Source of the DNA: an uncultured SAR86 cluster bacterium
Lineage (GTDB): Bacteria; Pseudomonadota; Gammaproteobacteria; Magnimaribacterales; Magnimaribacteraceae
NCBI GenBank assembly: GCA_902574355.1
Contig: CACGNN010000005.1
Coordinates: forward strand, 1 to 64,000
DNA length: 64,000 bases
Direction: 5' to 3'
A model generated the notes under the pieces. It was not told the origin of the DNA and ran no database searches. It was given only the letters and a program-made list of their open reading frames with translations. The position numbers were made by a program, and so were the translations under genes. This document shows positions 12,468-25,343 of this stretch, piece by piece (positions within the stretch are counted from its first letter, which is position 1; each line of letters starts with the position of its first letter).

Positions 12468-12860
12468 ATGAGTATACAAGATCCAATCGCAAACCTATTC
12501 TCAAGCATAAATAATGCTCAAGCTAGGAAAAAGGAGTTTGTGAAAGTCCCTTCCTCTTCTAAGAAGATGGCACTTTTATCTATGCTTAAGCAAGAAGGGT
12601 ATATACATTCTTACTCTTCTTCTGAAGGATCTAAACCAGAAATAGAGATTAGACTTAAATACTTTGAAGGCGCTCCCGTTATAAAGCAGTTGAAAAGGAT
12701 TAGTAAACCGGGATTAAGAAGATATTCTAACTACAAAGAACTGCCTGAGATAAATGGCGGCCTCGGAATAGCAATCGTTTCAACAAATAAAGGATTAATG
12801 ACTGATCAACAAGCCAGAGAAGAAAAGGTTGGTGGGGAATTAATTTGTTCAGTTTTTTAA
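12468..12860 (+). CDS. rpsH: 30S ribosomal protein S8
   Basis: MSIQDPIANLFSSINNAQ...; order. Confidence 0.98.
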   Translation: MSIQDPIANLFSSINNAQARKKEFVKVPSSSKKMALLSMLKQEGYIHSYSSSEGSKPEIEIRLKYFEGAPVIKQLKRISKPGLRRYSNYKELPEINGGLGIAIVSTNKGLMTDQQAREEKVGGELICSVF

Positions 12861-12873
12861 AAATTATAAAATT

Positions 12874-13407
12874 ATGGCAAGAACATCCTTAAAAGCTCTA
12901 GATATACCTGAAGGAGTTACTCTTGAAAATAATCAAGGTGTAATTACTTTTACAGGAAAATTAGGAAATTTATCTTTAGAAGTTCATGAAGATGTGGATA
13001 TTAATAAAGATGAAGGCACTATTAGTTTTAGCCCCAATAAGGATACAAAAGAATCTCTGGCTATCACCGGAACCATGAGGGCCTTAACTGCTAATTGTAT
13101 GCAAGGAGTGGCAAAAGGGTTTGAAAAAAAATTAGAAATTAATGGAGTAGGTTACAGAGCTGCTCTTGAAGGTAATTCTATAAATTTGAGCTTGGGTTTC
13201 TCTCACCCAATAAAACATGACTTGCCAGAAGGAGTGACTGCAGAACTGCCAAGTAATACAGAAATTATTCTCAAATCTATGGATAAGCAACTTGTTGGAC
13301 AGGTTGCTGCAGAGATTAGGGATTACAGACCACCTGAACCCTATAAAGGTAAAGGCGTTAAGTATTCCGATGAGAGAATAATAAGAAAAGAATCTAAGAA
13401 AGCATAA
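12874..13407 (+). CDS. rplF: 50S ribosomal protein L6
   Basis: GVGYRAAL...LGFSHPI...YKGKGVKY. Confidence 0.98.
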   Translation: MARTSLKALDIPEGVTLENNQGVITFTGKLGNLSLEVHEDVDINKDEGTISFSPNKDTKESLAITGTMRALTANCMQGVAKGFEKKLEINGVGYRAALEGNSINLSLGFSHPIKHDLPEGVTAELPSNTEIILKSMDKQLVGQVAAEIRDYRPPEPYKGKGVKYSDERIIRKESKKA

Positions 13408-13413
13408 TAAAAG

Positions 13414-13764
13414 ATGGCTATAAAAAATATAAAAAGACTGAAAAGAGCTAAAAAAAGTAGATCTAAGATTGAACTCTCTGAAAATAACAGACTTACTGTT
13501 TTTAGATCTAATACGCATATTTATGCACAAATCTTAAATTTTGATGGATCAAAGGTAATTGCCAGCGCTTCTACAACTGAAGCTTCTTTGAAAGCTGGAA
13601 ACAACGGGAATATAGAAGCTGCCACTAAAGTAGGTAAATTAATCGCAGAAAGAGCAATAGAAAAAGGTGTAAACAAAGTAGCTTTTGATAGATCAGGTTA
13701 TAAATTTCATGGTCGTGTTAAAGCTCTAGCTGAATCGGCTCGCGAAGCTGGTCTCTCATTTTAG
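13414..13764 (+). CDS. rplR: 50S ribosomal protein L18
   Basis: L18 C-terminal motif [28 protein letters not shown]. Confidence 0.98.
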   Translation: MAIKNIKRLKRAKKSRSKIELSENNRLTVFRSNTHIYAQILNFDGSKVIASASTTEASLKAGNNGNIEAATKVGKLIAERAIEKGVNKVAFDRSGYKFHGRVKALAESAREAGLSF

Positions 13765-13772
13765 GAAAGAAT

Positions 13773-14267
13773 ATGGAAAATACTGCTGTAACAGATAATC
13801 TCGGATCAGAAGTTTTAGAAGAAAAATTAGTCCAAGTAAATAGAGTGGCTAAGGTTGTCAAAGGAGGCCGAATTTTCGGATTTACTGCTGTAACAGTTGT
13901 TGGTGATGGAAACGGAAAAATTGGTTTTGGGAGAGGAAAGGCAAGAGAAGTACCTATAGCTATACAAAAAGCCTTAGATCATGCCAGAAGAAATATGGTT
14001 AGTATTGAATTGAAAGGTGACACTATTCAGTATCCGATAAAAACTAAATTTGGTGCCTCCATTGTTTATATGAAGCCTGCTGCTCCTGGAACGGGAATTA
14101 TAGCTGGTGGTGCAATGAGAGCTGTTCTTGAATTAGCAGGTGTAAAAGATGTCCTGGCAAAGTGTTATGGCTCTACTACTCCAGTTAACGTTGTTAGGGC
14201 AACACTAAAGGCTCTAAGGGAGATGGAATCTCCGGCAAGAGTTGCAAAAAGATTAGGCAGAGGTTAG
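13773..14267 (+). CDS. rpsE: 30S ribosomal protein S5
   Basis: [36 protein letters not shown]. Confidence 0.99.
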   Translation: MENTAVTDNLGSEVLEEKLVQVNRVAKVVKGGRIFGFTAVTVVGDGNGKIGFGRGKAREVPIAIQKALDHARRNMVSIELKGDTIQYPIKTKFGASIVYMKPAAPGTGIIAGGAMRAVLELAGVKDVLAKCYGSTTPVNVVRATLKALREMESPARVAKRLGRG

Positions 14268-14269
14268 AA

Positions 14270-14449
14270 ATGGCTGATAAAGATATTACAGTAAAACTTA
14301 AAAAGAGCCTAATTGGTTCTAAAGATTATCAGAAACAATCTGTAAGAGGATTAGGCTTGTCTAAGTTAGGGCAAGTTGTGTCAGTCCAAGATACTCCTGA
14401 AAATAGAGGAATGATCAATAAAGCTATTCATTTACTAGAAGTTAACTAA
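14270..14449 (+). CDS. rpmD: 50S ribosomal protein L30 (not in ORF track)
   Basis: Translated by hand: MADKDITVKLKKSLIGSKDYQKQSVRGLGLSKLGQVVSVQDTPENRGMINKAIHLLEVN*; between rpsE and rplO as in the spc operon. Confidence 0.95.
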   Translation: MADKDITVKLKKSLIGSKDYQKQSVRGLGLSKLGQVVSVQDTPENRGMINKAIHLLEVN

Positions 14450-14459
14450 AGGTACAGAA

Positions 14460-14894
14460 ATGAAACTCAATGAATTAAAACCAAATCCGAAAAGAGTAAA
14501 GGATAGTAAACGTATCGGTAGAGGTCTAGGAAGTGGTTTTGGTAAAACAAGTGGTAAAGGTCACAAAGGTCTTAAATCTCGTTCAGGTGGAAGAGTAAGA
14601 ATTGGCTTTGAAGGTGGTCAAATGCCGCTGCAAAAAAGGGTTCCTAAGTTTGGTTTTACGTCTAGAAAGAACAGAAATACCGAGCAACTTCGTTTAAGCA
14701 CTTTAGTTTCTTCTGGCATATTGGAAGTAAGTATAGAAACTTTAATCAAGGCCGACTTAATAAAAAATTCAACCAAAAAAGTAAAAGTATTTTTGGATAC
14801 CGATTCGTCTACAAAGATGAATCTTAAGGGTATACATACAACAGCTTCAGTTAAGAAATTAATTGAAGAAGCAGGAGGCTCTGTAGAGGTCTAA
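14460..14894 (+). CDS. rplO: 50S ribosomal protein L15
   Basis: [37 protein letters not shown]. Confidence 0.99.
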   Translation: MKLNELKPNPKRVKDSKRIGRGLGSGFGKTSGKGHKGLKSRSGGRVRIGFEGGQMPLQKRVPKFGFTSRKNRNTEQLRLSTLVSSGILEVSIETLIKADLIKNSTKKVKVFLDTDSSTKMNLKGIHTTASVKKLIEEAGGSVEV

Positions 14895-14896
14895 AT

Positions 14897-16231
14897 ATGT
14901 CAGTCAATCCTTCAGCTATAGCACAAAATAAAGGTCTTTCCGAGTTGTGGAAAAGACTTCGTTTTGTTTTTATGGCTGTAATCATTTACAGAATAGGAAC
15001 ACATATCCCTATCCCTGGTATAGATCCTGATAAGTTAGCTAATATCTTCCAGCAAAATCAAGGAACTCTATTAGATCTATTCAATATGTTCTCAGGAGGT
15101 GCTTTAGAAAGAATGAGCATCATGGCATTAAATATAATGCCTTATATAACTGCTTCTATAATCATGAGTTTACTTGAAGGTACGACACCTTCATTGAAAA
15201 AAAGATTCAGAGAAGAAGGCGAAGAAGGTAGGCGATTAAGAACATCCTATGTTAGATATGGAACTGTTTTCTTGGCATTAATACAAGCAAGTGGTCTAGC
15301 ACTAGGTTTACAGAATCAAGGGTTGGCATTAGAGCCAGGCTTAATGTTCCAAATCATTGCAGTGACATCTTTAGTTTCAGGGACTGTATTTTTAATGTGG
15401 CTTGGTGAACTAGTAACTGAAAAAGGAATCGGTAATGGAATTTCTATCATAATATTTTCAAGTATTGTTGCAGGTCTCCCAAGAGCTGTTGGACAAGCAT
15501 TTGAAGGTGCAAGACAAGGTGATATAAATTTAATTATGCTTCTTTCAATTGCTCTAGTTGCTATTGCTGCTATTGCCTTTATTGTCTGGATAGAAAGAGG
15601 ACAAAGAAGGATTACTGTCAATTATGCCAAGCGACAGCAAGGAAGGAAAATGGTTCAAGGGCAAGCATCTTATTTGCCTATGAAAATTAATCAGGCAGGG
15701 GTTATACCTGCTATTTTTGCCAGCAGTTTGCTACTCTTTCCTGCATCTGCTTCTACTTGGTTTGGTCAAGGGGAAGGGTTTGAGTGGCTGCAAGAAATCG
15801 CACTTGCTCTGGGTCCTGGACAACCCTTATATGTCATTCTATTTTCAGTTTTGATTGCTTTCTTTTGTTTCTTTTACACTGCTCTCCAGTTTGATCCAAA
15901 AGAAATTTCAGAGAACTTAAGGCGCTCCGGAGCTTATATGCCTGGAATAAGACCAGGAGATCAAACAGCCGATTATATTGATGGTGTCATGACTCGTCTT
16001 ACGGTCTGGGGCTCAGGCTACTTAATTTTGGTATGTCTTATGCCTCAGTTCTTAATAGTTTCTGCAAATGTACCTTTTTATTTAGGAGGTACATCACTGC
16101 TAATCGCTGTAGTCGTTGTAATGGATTTTATGGCTCAAGTTCAATCGCATCTTATGTCGCATCAATATGAATCACTTCTCAAGAAAGCAAATTTAAAAGG
16201 ATATGGTGGAAACCCCTTAGGTGGTAGATAA
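14897..16231 (+). CDS. secY: Protein translocase subunit SecY
   Basis: 444 aa multi-[15 protein letters not shown]...; [29 protein letters not shown]. Confidence 0.99.
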   Translation: MSVNPSAIAQNKGLSELWKRLRFVFMAVIIYRIGTHIPIPGIDPDKLANIFQQNQGTLLDLFNMFSGGALERMSIMALNIMPYITASIIMSLLEGTTPSLKKRFREEGEEGRRLRTSYVRYGTVFLALIQASGLALGLQNQGLALEPGLMFQIIAVTSLVSGTVFLMWLGELVTEKGIGNGISIIIFSSIVAGLPRAVGQAFEGARQGDINLIMLLSIALVAIAAIAFIVWIERGQRRITVNYAKRQQGRKMVQGQASYLPMKINQAGVIPAIFASSLLLFPASASTWFGQGEGFEWLQEIALALGPGQPLYVILFSVLIAFFCFFYTALQFDPKEISENLRRSGAYMPGIRPGDQTADYIDGVMTRLTVWGSGYLILVCLMPQFLIVSANVPFYLGGTSLLIAVVVVMDFMAQVQSHLMSHQYESLLKKANLKGYGGNPLGGR

Positions 16232-16235
16232 AAAA

Positions 16236-16352
16236 ATGAAAGTAAGAGCTTCGGTTAAAAAAATATGCAGAGATTGCAAAATTGTGAAAAGAAAAGGAAC
16301 ACTTTTTGTTATTTGTTCAACAGAACCTAGACATAAACAAAGGCAAGGTTAA
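16236..16352 (+). CDS. rpmJ: 50S ribosomal protein L36 (not in ORF track)
   Basis: Translated by hand: [38 protein letters not shown]; zinc-type C..C..C..H pattern; between secY and rpsM. Confidence 0.97.
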   Translation: MKVRASVKKICRDCKIVKRKGTLFVICSTEPRHKQRQG

Positions 16353-16363
16353 AGGAGAAAGTA

Positions 16364-16720
16364 ATGGCTCGTGTAGCAGGTGTAAATATACCAGATAATA
16401 AACATGCAGAGATTTCATTAACTTATGTATATGGGATAGGTAAGACTAGGGCAAAGGATATTTGTGGTGTTATTGGTATAGATCCATCAACGAAGATCTC
16501 AGATTTATCTGAAGACCAATTAGAGCTTATAAGAGCTGAAGTTGGAAAATTTCTTGTTGAAGGGGATCTCAGAAGAGAAGTAGCAACTAATATAAAACGA
16601 TTACAAGATTTAGGTACAAATAGAGGTATCAGACACAGAAGACATCTTCCTGTAAGAGGTCAAAAAACAAAAAATAATGCAAGGACAAGAAAAGGGCCTA
16701 AACGTCCAATAAGAAGATAA
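16364..16720 (+). CDS. rpsM: 30S ribosomal protein S13
   Basis: [30 protein letters not shown]. Confidence 0.99.
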   Translation: MARVAGVNIPDNKHAEISLTYVYGIGKTRAKDICGVIGIDPSTKISDLSEDQLELIRAEVGKFLVEGDLRREVATNIKRLQDLGTNRGIRHRRHLPVRGQKTKNNARTRKGPKRPIRR

Positions 16721-16724
16721 AAAT

Positions 16725-17099
16725 ATGGTAACAAAAAAGACAACTAAAAAAAGAGTAAGTGAAGGTATTGCACACATTCATGCTTCTTTTAACAATACTC
16801 TAATCAGTATTACAGATAAACAAGGTAATGCAATTGCCCAGTCCAGTGCAGGCGCTCAAGGGTTTAGAGGTTCTAGAAAAAGTACTCCTTTTGCAGCTCA
16901 ACGAGCCGCAGAAGCAGTTGGAGATAAAGTAAAAATGGTTGGCATCGAGAGCTTGGAAATTCAAGTTAGAGGCCCTGGTTCAGGCAGAGAGTCTGCTATA
17001 CGAGGTTTAAATTCAAAAGGATTTAAGATAACCAAAATAACTGATGTTACTCCCATACCACACAATGGTTGCAGACCACCTAAAAGGAGGCGAGTCTAA
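16725..17099 (+). CDS. rpsK: 30S ribosomal protein S11
   Basis: [20 protein letters not shown]...[15 protein letters not shown]. Confidence 0.99.
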   Translation: MVTKKTTKKRVSEGIAHIHASFNNTLISITDKQGNAIAQSSAGAQGFRGSRKSTPFAAQRAAEAVGDKVKMVGIESLEIQVRGPGSGRESAIRGLNSKGFKITKITDVTPIPHNGCRPPKRRRV

Positions 17100-17722
17100 T
17101 GGCAAGATATATAGGACCTAAATGTAAATTATCCAGAAGAGAAGGGAGAGATCTCCTTTTGAAGAGCGGTATAAGATCTCATGATTCAAAATGTAAATCT
17201 GAGACCGTACCTGGTCAGCATGGAAGAACCAGACGCCCAAGAATTTCAGACTACGGTGTTCAACTTCGAGAGAAACAGAAAGTTCGAAGAATATACGGTG
17301 TAATGGAAAAACAGTTCAAGACTTATTATAAACATGCAGCTAGAATGAAAGGAGTTACAGGTGATAATTTACTCCAAATCCTTGAAAGCAGACTCGATAA
17401 TGTAGTCTATCGTATGGGCTTCGCCTCTACCAGATCTGAGGCAAGACAACTCGTAAGCCACAAAGCAATCTTGGTCAATGATAAAAAGGTAAACATACCT
17501 AGCTATATGATTTCGCCGGGCGATGTTATTTCACTTACAGAGCGAGCAAAAGGTCAAAACAGAGTCCAACAGGCCATAGAAATTGCCAAAAATAGAGAAG
17601 ATTGTGATTGGGTAGATGTAAATACATCTAATTATTCAGGGACATACAAAAATATTCCTGAAAGATCTTCACTTGATACCGACATAAATGAAAATTTAAT
17701 TGTAGAGCTTTATTCAAAATAA
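17099..17722 (+). CDS. rpsD: 30S ribosomal protein S4
   Basis: [24 protein letters not shown]...; 1-nt overlap with rpsK. Confidence 0.99.
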   Translation: MARYIGPKCKLSRREGRDLLLKSGIRSHDSKCKSETVPGQHGRTRRPRISDYGVQLREKQKVRRIYGVMEKQFKTYYKHAARMKGVTGDNLLQILESRLDNVVYRMGFASTRSEARQLVSHKAILVNDKKVNIPSYMISPGDVISLTERAKGQNRVQQAIEIAKNREDCDWVDVNTSNYSGTYKNIPERSSLDTDINENLIVELYSK

Positions 17723-17735
17723 AAGAGGAAAAGAA

Positions 17736-18716
17736 ATGACAGATAATTACGATATTATTAAAGATTTTTTAACACCAACTGAAATAGTAGTTGAAGAATC
17801 AGGTCCTACAAGATCAAAGATAGTACTTGAACCTCTTGAACAAGGTTTCGGACATACCTTAGGGAATGCTCTTAGGAGAATTATATTATCTTCTATGCCT
17901 GGTACAGCTGTATCAGAGGTTAAAATTGATGGTGTACTTCACGAATATAGCACTATAGAGGGTGTGCAAGAAGATGTGATCGATATCTTATTAAACTTAA
18001 AAGACCTTTCAGTGAGACTAACTGAAGTGGAAGATGCTGAATTAACTCTTTCAAAATCTGGAAGTGGAGTTGTCACTGCAGCCGATATAGAACTATCAAC
18101 AGGAGTTGAAGTTATCAATCCAGATCATCATATTGCTACTTTAAATGAAGAAGGCTCTATAAATATGACAATGAAAGTAACACGAGGCAGAGGCTTTGTA
18201 CCTGTTAGACCTCTTGACGAAGACGAAGGCCAAGAAACCGGACTTCTAAGATTAGATGCAACTTACTCACCTATTAAAAGAGTGACATACCAGGTAGATA
18301 ATGCCAGGGTTGAGCAAAGAACTAATTTAGATAGGCTTACAGTAGATATTGATACAGATGGAACTTTAGAAGCTGAAGAGATTTTAAGAATATCGGCAAC
18401 CATTCTCCAGCATCAATTATCCGCTTTTGCTGAACTTGGAAGATTAGAGGAGGTTATTGAGGAAAAAGAGGAAGCGAAGATAGATCCAATAATGTTAAGA
18501 CCTGTAGACGAACTAGAACTCACAGTAAGGTCTGCAAATTGCTTGAAAGCTGAGAATATACATTACATAGGTGATTTAGTTACAAGAATGGAATCAGATC
18601 TTTTGAGAACTCCAAACTTAGGAAAGAAATCCTTAAATGAAATTAAGGAAGTTCTTTTGTCTAGAGGCCTTTCGTTAGGTTTAATTCTCGATAACTGGCC
18701 ACCAGAAAATAATTAA
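17736..18716 (+). CDS. rpoA: DNA-directed RNA polymerase subunit alpha
   Basis: [23 protein letters not shown]; alpha-CTD present ([21 protein letters not shown]). Confidence 0.99.
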   Translation: MTDNYDIIKDFLTPTEIVVEESGPTRSKIVLEPLEQGFGHTLGNALRRIILSSMPGTAVSEVKIDGVLHEYSTIEGVQEDVIDILLNLKDLSVRLTEVEDAELTLSKSGSGVVTAADIELSTGVEVINPDHHIATLNEEGSINMTMKVTRGRGFVPVRPLDEDEGQETGLLRLDATYSPIKRVTYQVDNARVEQRTNLDRLTVDIDTDGTLEAEEILRISATILQHQLSAFAELGRLEEVIEEKEEAKIDPIMLRPVDELELTVRSANCLKAENIHYIGDLVTRMESDLLRTPNLGKKSLNEIKEVLLSRGLSLGLILDNWPPENN

Positions 18717-18725
18717 GAGAAAAAA

Positions 18726-19130
18726 ATGAGACACAGGAAATCTGGAAGAAAGCTAAATAGAAATAGCCCTCAAAGAGCTTCCCTGAAGAAAGGGTTGGCC
18801 ATTTCTATTATCGAACATGAGTCTGTTAAGACTACTTTAGCAAAAGCCAAAGAAATAAGAGGTTTTCTAGAACCGTTGGTCACTCTTGCTAAAAAGAACA
18901 CAGTTGCTAATCAAAGGCTTGCTTTTTCGAGATTGCAATCTAAAGAAGCAGTAGCAAAGCTGTTTGATGAACTTGGTCCGCGTTATAAAGATCGACCGGG
19001 AGGTTATCTAAGAGTCATAAAAAGAGGTTTCAGACCAGGAGATAAAGCCCCAGCTGCTCAAATCGAATTTGTACGAGAAGATGTTACAGATTCTGAGGAA
19101 ATTGAGTCTTTAACTGAGGAAACAGTTTAA
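18726..19130 (+). CDS. rplQ: 50S ribosomal protein L17
   Basis: [24 protein letters not shown]. Confidence 0.99.
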   Translation: MRHRKSGRKLNRNSPQRASLKKGLAISIIEHESVKTTLAKAKEIRGFLEPLVTLAKKNTVANQRLAFSRLQSKEAVAKLFDELGPRYKDRPGGYLRVIKRGFRPGDKAPAAQIEFVREDVTDSEEIESLTEETV

Positions 19131-21961
19131 GATAAAAGTTCTTTTTTAAGGTGCTTTCCAGTGTGAGAGGCTTTTATTTTCATTATCTCCTCAGGAGAAC
19201 CCGCGGTAATAATTTCTCCTCCGTTTGAGCCTCCTTCTGGACCAAGATCTATAACCCAGTCACTTGTTTTTATAACATCCATATTGTGTTCTATTACAAC
19301 CACTGTATTTCCATTATCCCTGAGTCTTTTAAGAACTTTTAATAGAAGTTGGACATCATGCATATGAAGCCCTGTAGTAGGTTCATCAAGTATGTACAGG
19401 GTATGATTGAGCGCGCTTTTTGAGAGTTCTTTTGCAAGCTTAACTCTCTGTGCCTCACCTCCAGATAGCGTCGTTGCTTGTTGACCTAATTTTACGTAGC
19501 CCAATCCAACATCCATTAATGTTTCTAATTTTCTTTTGATAGCTGGGATAGAATCAAAGAACTCTAGAGAATCCTCAACAGTCATATCTAAGACTTCATA
19601 GATATTTTTCCCTTTATACTTAATATCTAAAGTTTCTCTATTGTATCTTTGTCCATTACACACATCACACTTAACATAGACATCTGGTAGGAAATGCATC
19701 TCTACTTTTATGACACCATCTCCCTGACAAGCTTCACATCTACCGCCTTTAACATTAAAACTAAATCGTCCTATTTTATAACCTCTAGATCTTGCTTCTT
19801 GAGTTCCTGCAAAAAGCTCTCTCAAAGGAGTAAAAAGACCTGTATATGTGGCCGGATTTGATCTAGGTGTTCGACCTATGGGGCTTTGGCTTATCTCTAT
19901 TATTTTATCTATGTCATTTATTCCTGAAAGCTTTTTAAATGGTTTAGTATCCTTTTTTTCAGCCTTTGATATTTCATTTGAAATAGCTGGTAGCAAAGTT
20001 TGATTTATCAGAGTGGATTTTCCAGAACCTGAGACTCCCGTAATGCAAACGAATAAATCCAAAGGAAGATCTAAGTTAACCGATTTGAGATTATGACCAT
20101 CTGCACCTGATAGTTTTACAATTCGCTTAGGATTAGGTTTCTTTCTTTTCTTTGGTATTTCAATTTTTCTAGTTCCGGATAAAAACTGACCCGTAATAGA
20201 ATCTTTTGACTTAGAAATTTCTAGAGCGGTACCCTCAGCACATATTCTTCCCCCATGAACACCTGCACCCGGACCTATATCAACCACATGGTCAGAGGCG
20301 TACATGGTTTCATTATCATGCTCTACAACTATGACAGTGTTTCCGAGGTCCCTTAGTTTTTTTAGTGTCTTTAAAAGTTTTTCGTTATCTCTCTGATGAA
20401 GACCAATAGACGGTTCGTCTAAGATATATGTTACTCCGACTAAACCTGCGCCTATTTGGCTTGCAAGTCTTATCCTTTGTGCTTCTCCTCCGCTCAAACT
20501 CTCAGCACTTCTATCTAGAGTTAAGTAATTTAGACCAACATCAATCAAGAACTCCAATCTTTCGTTAACCTCTTTGATTATCCTATCTGCGATTTCCTTT
20601 TTTGAACCCTTTAAACTTAACTCTGAAAAGAATTTAAACGCTTGATCAATAGTATATGAAGTAATTTGAGGAAGGTTTACTTCTTCAACAAAAACATTTC
20701 TAGCCTCTTTTCTTAATCTTGTACCATCACAACTTTTACAAGTTGAAAGAGATATAAGTTTTGATAAATTATCTCTACTCCAGCTAGACTCGGTTTCTTT
20801 GTAACGCCTTTCAATATTATTAAGTATTCCTTCAAAAGGAAAAATCCTCTCAACAAGACTACCTCTCTTATTTCTCCAGCTGAAATTTACGGGATTTCCT
20901 TGACTTCCGTTAAGGAGAAGATCTTGTATATCACTTCCAAGATCTTGATAAGGAGTTTCTAATGAAAAATCATACTCTTTGGATAAACATTTTATCAAGT
21001 GATAATGATATCTATGGCTGACATCCCAACCAACTATTGCTCCTTCACTTAAACTAGCAGTCGGTTCATGAATTACTTTCGAAACATCAACATATTGTTT
21101 TACACCTAATCCTTCACAATCTGGGCACGCACCTGCGGGATTATTGAAAGTAAAAAGTCTAGGTTCTAATTCAGGAATGCTATAGCCACAGACTGGGCAG
21201 GCCATTTTTGAACTATAAGTAATGTCTTCATTTGAATCCATCAAATAAATAATTAGATTTCCATCACCTAAATTAAGAGCATTTTCTACTGATTCAGCGA
21301 GCCTCAACTGAAAGTTTTCATCATTCTCTTTCGGTAGAACTAATCTATCAATAACTGCTTCTATAGAATGTTTTTTATTTTTATTTAATTTGGGATTATC
21401 TTCTACATCAATAGTAATGCCATTTACTCTCATTCTTACGTAACCTTGCATTTTGAGTTCTTCAAAAATATGTAAGTGTTCGCCTTTCTGTTCTTTGATA
21501 AGAGGAGCCAATATCATAAGTTTAGTATCTTTTGGTAGTTCTAAGATCTTGTCGCAGATTTGATTAGAAGTTTGACCTTCTAACGAGACATTATGGTCAG
21601 GACACATTGGCGTACCTGCTCTGGCAAATAGCAACCTCAAATAATCATAAATTTCTGTAACGGTTCCAACCGTCGATCTAGGATTATGAGAAGTAGTCTT
21701 TTGCTCAATTGAAATAGCAGGAGATAAACCTTCTATATGGTCTACATCTGGTTTTTCCATCATGGATAGAAATTGTCTCGCATATGCAGACAAAGATTCT
21801 ACGTACCTTCTTTGTCCCTCTGCGTAAAGAGTATCAAATGCTAAACTAGATTTCCCTGATCCTGATAATCCAGTAATGACAACAAGTTTATCTCTGGGTA
21901 TGTCTATATCTATATTCTTTAGATTATGCTGTCTTGCACCCCTTACTTTGATGTCTTTCAT
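19127..21961 (-). CDS. uvrA: Excinuclease ABC subunit A
   Basis: 944 aa; [65 protein letters not shown]; two ABC cassettes, zinc-finger Cys pairs. Confidence 0.99.
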   Translation of the reverse strand: MKDIKVRGARQHNLKNIDIDIPRDKLVVITGLSGSGKSSLAFDTLYAEGQRRYVESLSAYARQFLSMMEKPDVDHIEGLSPAISIEQKTTSHNPRSTVGTVTEIYDYLRLLFARAGTPMCPDHNVSLEGQTSNQICDKILELPKDTKLMILAPLIKEQKGEHLHIFEELKMQGYVRMRVNGITIDVEDNPKLNKNKKHSIEAVIDRLVLPKENDENFQLRLAESVENALNLGDGNLIIYLMDSNEDITYSSKMACPVCGYSIPELEPRLFTFNNPAGACPDCEGLGVKQYVDVSKVIHEPTASLSEGAIVGWDVSHRYHYHLIKCLSKEYDFSLETPYQDLGSDIQDLLLNGSQGNPVNFSWRNKRGSLVERIFPFEGILNNIERRYKETESSWSRDNLSKLISLSTCKSCDGTRLRKEARNVFVEEVNLPQITSYTIDQAFKFFSELSLKGSKKEIADRIIKEVNERLEFLIDVGLNYLTLDRSAESLSGGEAQRIRLASQIGAGLVGVTYILDEPSIGLHQRDNEKLLKTLKKLRDLGNTVIVVEHDNETMYASDHVVDIGPGAGVHGGRICAEGTALEISKSKDSITGQFLSGTRKIEIPKKRKKPNPKRIVKLSGADGHNLKSVNLDLPLDLFVCITGVSGSGKSTLINQTLLPAISNEISKAEKKDTKPFKKLSGINDIDKIIEISQSPIGRTPRSNPATYTGLFTPLRELFAGTQEARSRGYKIGRFSFNVKGGRCEACQGDGVIKVEMHFLPDVYVKCDVCNGQRYNRETLDIKYKGKNIYEVLDMTVEDSLEFFDSIPAIKRKLETLMDVGLGYVKLGQQATTLSGGEAQRVKLAKELSKSALNHTLYILDEPTTGLHMHDVQLLLKVLKRLRDNGNTVVVIEHNMDVIKTSDWVIDLGPEGGSNGGEIITAGSPEEIMKIKASHTGKHLKKELLS

Positions 21962-22002
21962 TAAAAAAAAATAATGTTTTGGAACTTAGGTTTAGAAAAG
22001 TT

Positions 22003-22010
22003 ATTATAAT
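22003..22010. promoter_or_regulatory. Candidate shared palindromic -10 element for divergent uvrA/ssb
   Basis: ATTATAAT is self-complementary and contains TATAAT on both strands; lies in the 86-bp uvrA-ssb gap. No good -35 on either strand. Confidence 0.3.
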
Positions 22011-22047
22011 CGGAGTTGGTAATATTAACTAAAATTAAAATACATAT

Positions 22048-22488
22048 ATGGCTAGAAGTGGAATCAATAAAGTTATTTTAGTGGGGAACTTAGGACAAGA
22101 TCCTGAAGTAAAGTACACAGCTGGAGGGGCTGCCGTCACGACATTAAGTTTGGCTACATCAGAATCTTGGAAAGATAAAGATACAGGTTCAGACCAGGAA
22201 AAAACCGAATGGCATAGAGTGGTGCTTTGGAGAAGACTGGCAGAGATCGCTGGAGAATATCTAAAAAAAGGATCTAAGGTTTACATAGAAGGGCAACTTC
22301 AAACTAGAAAATGGGAGCAGGATGGACAAACTAGATATACTACTGAAGTCGTAGGCAGGGACATGCAGTTTTTGGATAGTAGGGGCAGTTCTTCGTCAGA
22401 TAGTTCTTCTTATGATGATACCAATCAAGATATGAGTTCTCAAAATTTGCCTGATAGTGGAATTACGGATGATGACATTCCTTTCTAA
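22048..22488 (+). CDS. ssb: Single-stranded DNA-binding protein
   Basis: [24 protein letters not shown]...; acidic DDDIPF C-terminal tip. Confidence 0.99.
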   Translation: MARSGINKVILVGNLGQDPEVKYTAGGAAVTTLSLATSESWKDKDTGSDQEKTEWHRVVLWRRLAEIAGEYLKKGSKVYIEGQLQTRKWEQDGQTRYTTEVVGRDMQFLDSRGSSSSDSSSYDDTNQDMSSQNLPDSGITDDDIPF

Positions 22489-23699
22489 ATTTTTTCGAAT
22501 ATTAGACTTGCATTAGTTCCACCAAAACCAAAGCTATTGCTCAAAAAACTTTGTAATTCTGTAGAGACATTCTCTCTTACTATTGGAAAAGGTTCAGCAC
22601 CTTCGTCAAGGTTTTCAATATTTGCAGAACCAGCAATAAAACCTTCATCCATCATAATTAAGCCATAAATAGCTTCTTGAACACCTGCAGCACCTAATGA
22701 GTGACCTGAAAGAGACTTTGTAGAACTTATCCAGGGTACCTTATCTCCAAAAACATTTTTAATTGCATTTAATTCTGTTATATCTCCCGCGGGAGTACTT
22801 GTGCCATGTGCATTGATATAGTCAATATTTTTATTGCCACTCATTTCCCAGGCAATTTGCATACATCTCTCTCCACCCTCTCCAGAAGGACTAACCATAT
22901 CTACTCCATCTGATGTAGCAGCATAACCAGTTAGTTGGGCATATATTTTTGCTCCTCTTTCAATTGCATGTTGCTTTTCTTCTAGGATCATCGATCCTGA
23001 TCCTCCGGCGATTACAAATCCATCTCTATCTTTATCATAAGCTCTAGAGGCCTTTTCAGGTTCCTCATTGTACTTAGTAGATAATGCTCCCATTGCATCA
23101 AATAAACTTGTCATACCCCAATGTTCAGCTTCACCACCTCCAGCAATTACAATATCTTGTTTTCCTAATTGAATTTGCTCCATTCCTGAACCGATGCAGT
23201 GAGCACTGGTAGCGCAAGCAGATGAAATCGAATAATTTATACCTTTGATACCGAAGGAGGTTGCAAGACAAGCTGAAACAGTACTACCCATAGCTTTGGT
23301 AACTCTGTATGGACCTATTCTTTTTAAACCTTTTGATCTTAGAATATCAGCAGAATCTATTTGATCCTCTGAAGAAGCTCCTCCGGAGCCCATAATTAAA
23401 CCAGTCTTTTGATTAGATAACTCAGAATCGTTTAAAGATGCATCCTTTATGGCTTCTTCTGTGCTCAAGTATGCATATGCTGCAGCGTCCCCCATGAATC
23501 TATATAGTTTCCTATCTATTAGTTCTTTTGGTTCTAAGTTTCGAATAGACCCTGATACATGGCTTCTTAGACCAAGCTCCTTATTTATAATATTTTCTGA
23601 GATACCTGATTTTAAACTTCTCAGAGAATTTGTTACTTCAGAAATATTATTTCCTAAGCTAGATATAATACCTATTCCTGTTATTACTACTTCACGCAT
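22485..23699 (-). CDS. fabB: Beta-ketoacyl-ACP synthase I
   Basis: [22 protein letters not shown]...[13 protein letters not shown] active-site Cys; paired with fabA. Confidence 0.97.
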   Translation of the reverse strand: MREVVITGIGIISSLGNNISEVTNSLRSLKSGISENIINKELGLRSHVSGSIRNLEPKELIDRKLYRFMGDAAAYAYLSTEEAIKDASLNDSELSNQKTGLIMGSGGASSEDQIDSADILRSKGLKRIGPYRVTKAMGSTVSACLATSFGIKGINYSISSACATSAHCIGSGMEQIQLGKQDIVIAGGGEAEHWGMTSLFDAMGALSTKYNEEPEKASRAYDKDRDGFVIAGGSGSMILEEKQHAIERGAKIYAQLTGYAATSDGVDMVSPSGEGGERCMQIAWEMSGNKNIDYINAHGTSTPAGDITELNAIKNVFGDKVPWISSTKSLSGHSLGAAGVQEAIYGLIMMDEGFIAGSANIENLDEGAEPFPIVRENVSTELQSFLSNSFGFGGTNASLIFEKI

Positions 23700-24221
23700 T
23701 TAAAAACTAGAAGTATCTTGGAAAAGACCAACTTTTAGACCCTTGGCACTATAAATCTCTCTGCCATCTACAAGCATAGACCCTTCACCGATTCCTACTG
23801 TTAAATCAAGATTAAGAATTCTTTTCATATCAATTTTAAGGGTTACAAGTTTGGCTGAGGGAAGAACTTGCCCAAAAAATTTAACTTCAGAAGCGCCTAA
23901 TGCTCTGCCTCTACCTGGATTATCCATCCAACATAAATAAAATCCAACCAGTTGCCACATTGCATCTAATCCTAAACAACCAGGCATGACTGGATCACCT
24001 TTGAAATGACAATCAAAAAACCACAAATCTGGATGTATATCTAGCTCAGCAATGATTTGGCCTTTTGAAAATTTACCTCCGTCAACATTAATCTCAGTAA
24101 TACGATCAAACATGAGCATATTTGGGGTAGGTAGGCGACCATTTTCCTCTCCAAATAAGTTGCCTTGTGCGCAATCAAGTATTTCTTCCTTGTTATAACT
24201 ATTTTTAGGTGAAAAAGACAT
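23700..24221 (-). CDS. fabA: 3-hydroxydecanoyl-ACP dehydratase/isomerase
   Basis: [30 protein letters not shown]; fabA-fabB operon. Confidence 0.98.
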   Translation of the reverse strand: MSFSPKNSYNKEEILDCAQGNLFGEENGRLPTPNMLMFDRITEINVDGGKFSKGQIIAELDIHPDLWFFDCHFKGDPVMPGCLGLDAMWQLVGFYLCWMDNPGRGRALGASEVKFFGQVLPSAKLVTLKIDMKRILNLDLTVGIGEGSMLVDGREIYSAKGLKVGLFQDTSSF

Positions 24222-24271
24222 TTATCTTCCAAGTAATAGATTAATGATACATTAAAATTGATAACAAAAAA

Positions 24272-25237
24272 TTAAGTTAATCTAGAGCCAAGATTTCTAA
24301 CTATATTTTCAAGCGCATCTCTGTATTTATTATGAGGTAATTTTTCTAACTCATTTATGCATTCGTTAGAATAATGAGTGAAAATAGTTTGAAGCTGCTC
24401 AGTAGTCTTTTCACTCTCCATTAGGGCTAGTATTTCAGCAAAGTCTTCAATTTTTCTGGTTTTAAAGAGTGATAATAATCTAGTTTTATTTGTTTGATTC
24501 ATAGTCTTGAGGGACAAAATAATAGGTAAAGTGAATTTTCCTTCTTCAAAATCTTTTCCGACTTTTTTCCCAGTCAGATTTTCTTGCCCAAAATAATCCA
24601 GAATATCATCTTGTATTTGAAAGGCTATTCCCAACGAAGTAGCAAAATTATTTAGACTATCAAGCTCTGATTTTGCACATTTACATAAAATACCTGCAGT
24701 CACTGCAGATACCTTAAAAAGTTCGGCCGTCTTTCTGTCAATAATATTGAAATAATCTTCTTCTGAAAGATTGGATTGCTTTCTCATCGATAGTTGTAAA
24801 ACTTCACCTTCCGAGATTCTGTTAGTAGCATTAGCCAATTCTCGGATAATTTTGGGATTATCAAAACTGGCCATCAATTGAAAAGCTTTGGAATATACAA
24901 AGTCTCCAACTAATACTCCGTGAGCATCATCCCATTTAGCCTGAATACTCTCTTTACCTCTTCTTATAAGGCTTTCATCGACCACATCATCATGTATTAG
25001 AGTGGCCGTGTGAAGAAGTTCAATGGAGCTTGCAAGCCGAATTAGATCCGACTCAGAATATCCTAACGTTTTGGCAACTAAAATACATATCGCAGGTCTT
25101 ATTCTTTTTCCTCCAGAGTTAACAATATGACCAGAAACCTCTGTGGCTAATTCAATATCAGAGTTTATAGATTCACTTAGAGTAATTTCTAGTTTCTCTA
25201 ATTCCTCAAATATTATCTTTTTATACAACAATTCCAT
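24272..25237 (-). CDS. ispB: Polyprenyl (octaprenyl) diphosphate synthase
   Basis: GGKRIRPA, LLHTATLIHDDVVDES, FQIQDDILDYFG; divergent from rplU-rpmA as in other gammaproteobacteria. Confidence 0.92.
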   Translation of the reverse strand: MELLYKKIIFEELEKLEITLSESINSDIELATEVSGHIVNSGGKRIRPAICILVAKTLGYSESDLIRLASSIELLHTATLIHDDVVDESLIRRGKESIQAKWDDAHGVLVGDFVYSKAFQLMASFDNPKIIRELANATNRISEGEVLQLSMRKQSNLSEEDYFNIIDRKTAELFKVSAVTAGILCKCAKSELDSLNNFATSLGIAFQIQDDILDYFGQENLTGKKVGKDFEEGKFTLPIILSLKTMNQTNKTRLLSLFKTRKIEDFAEILALMESEKTTEQLQTIFTHYSNECINELEKLPHNKYRDALENIVRNLGSRLT

Positions 25238-25282
25238 TAGTCTGCTTATTTTAAATTAAGTAAGGTTATTCGAGGAATTATA

Positions 25283-25311
25283 TTGCGAATACTTCATCTT
25301 TTTCGTATAGT
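25283..25311 (+). promoter_or_regulatory. sigma-70-type promoter for rplU-rpmA
   Basis: TTGCGA (25283-25288), 17-nt spacer, TATAGT (25306-25311). Confidence 0.6.
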
Positions 25312-25343
25312 GCACATCCTTTAATTCCTCTTAGGAGATACAT

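Noticed and set aside
14268-14459. Apparent gap between rpsE and rplO
   Set aside because: Not empty: it encodes rpmD, below the track's length cut-off.
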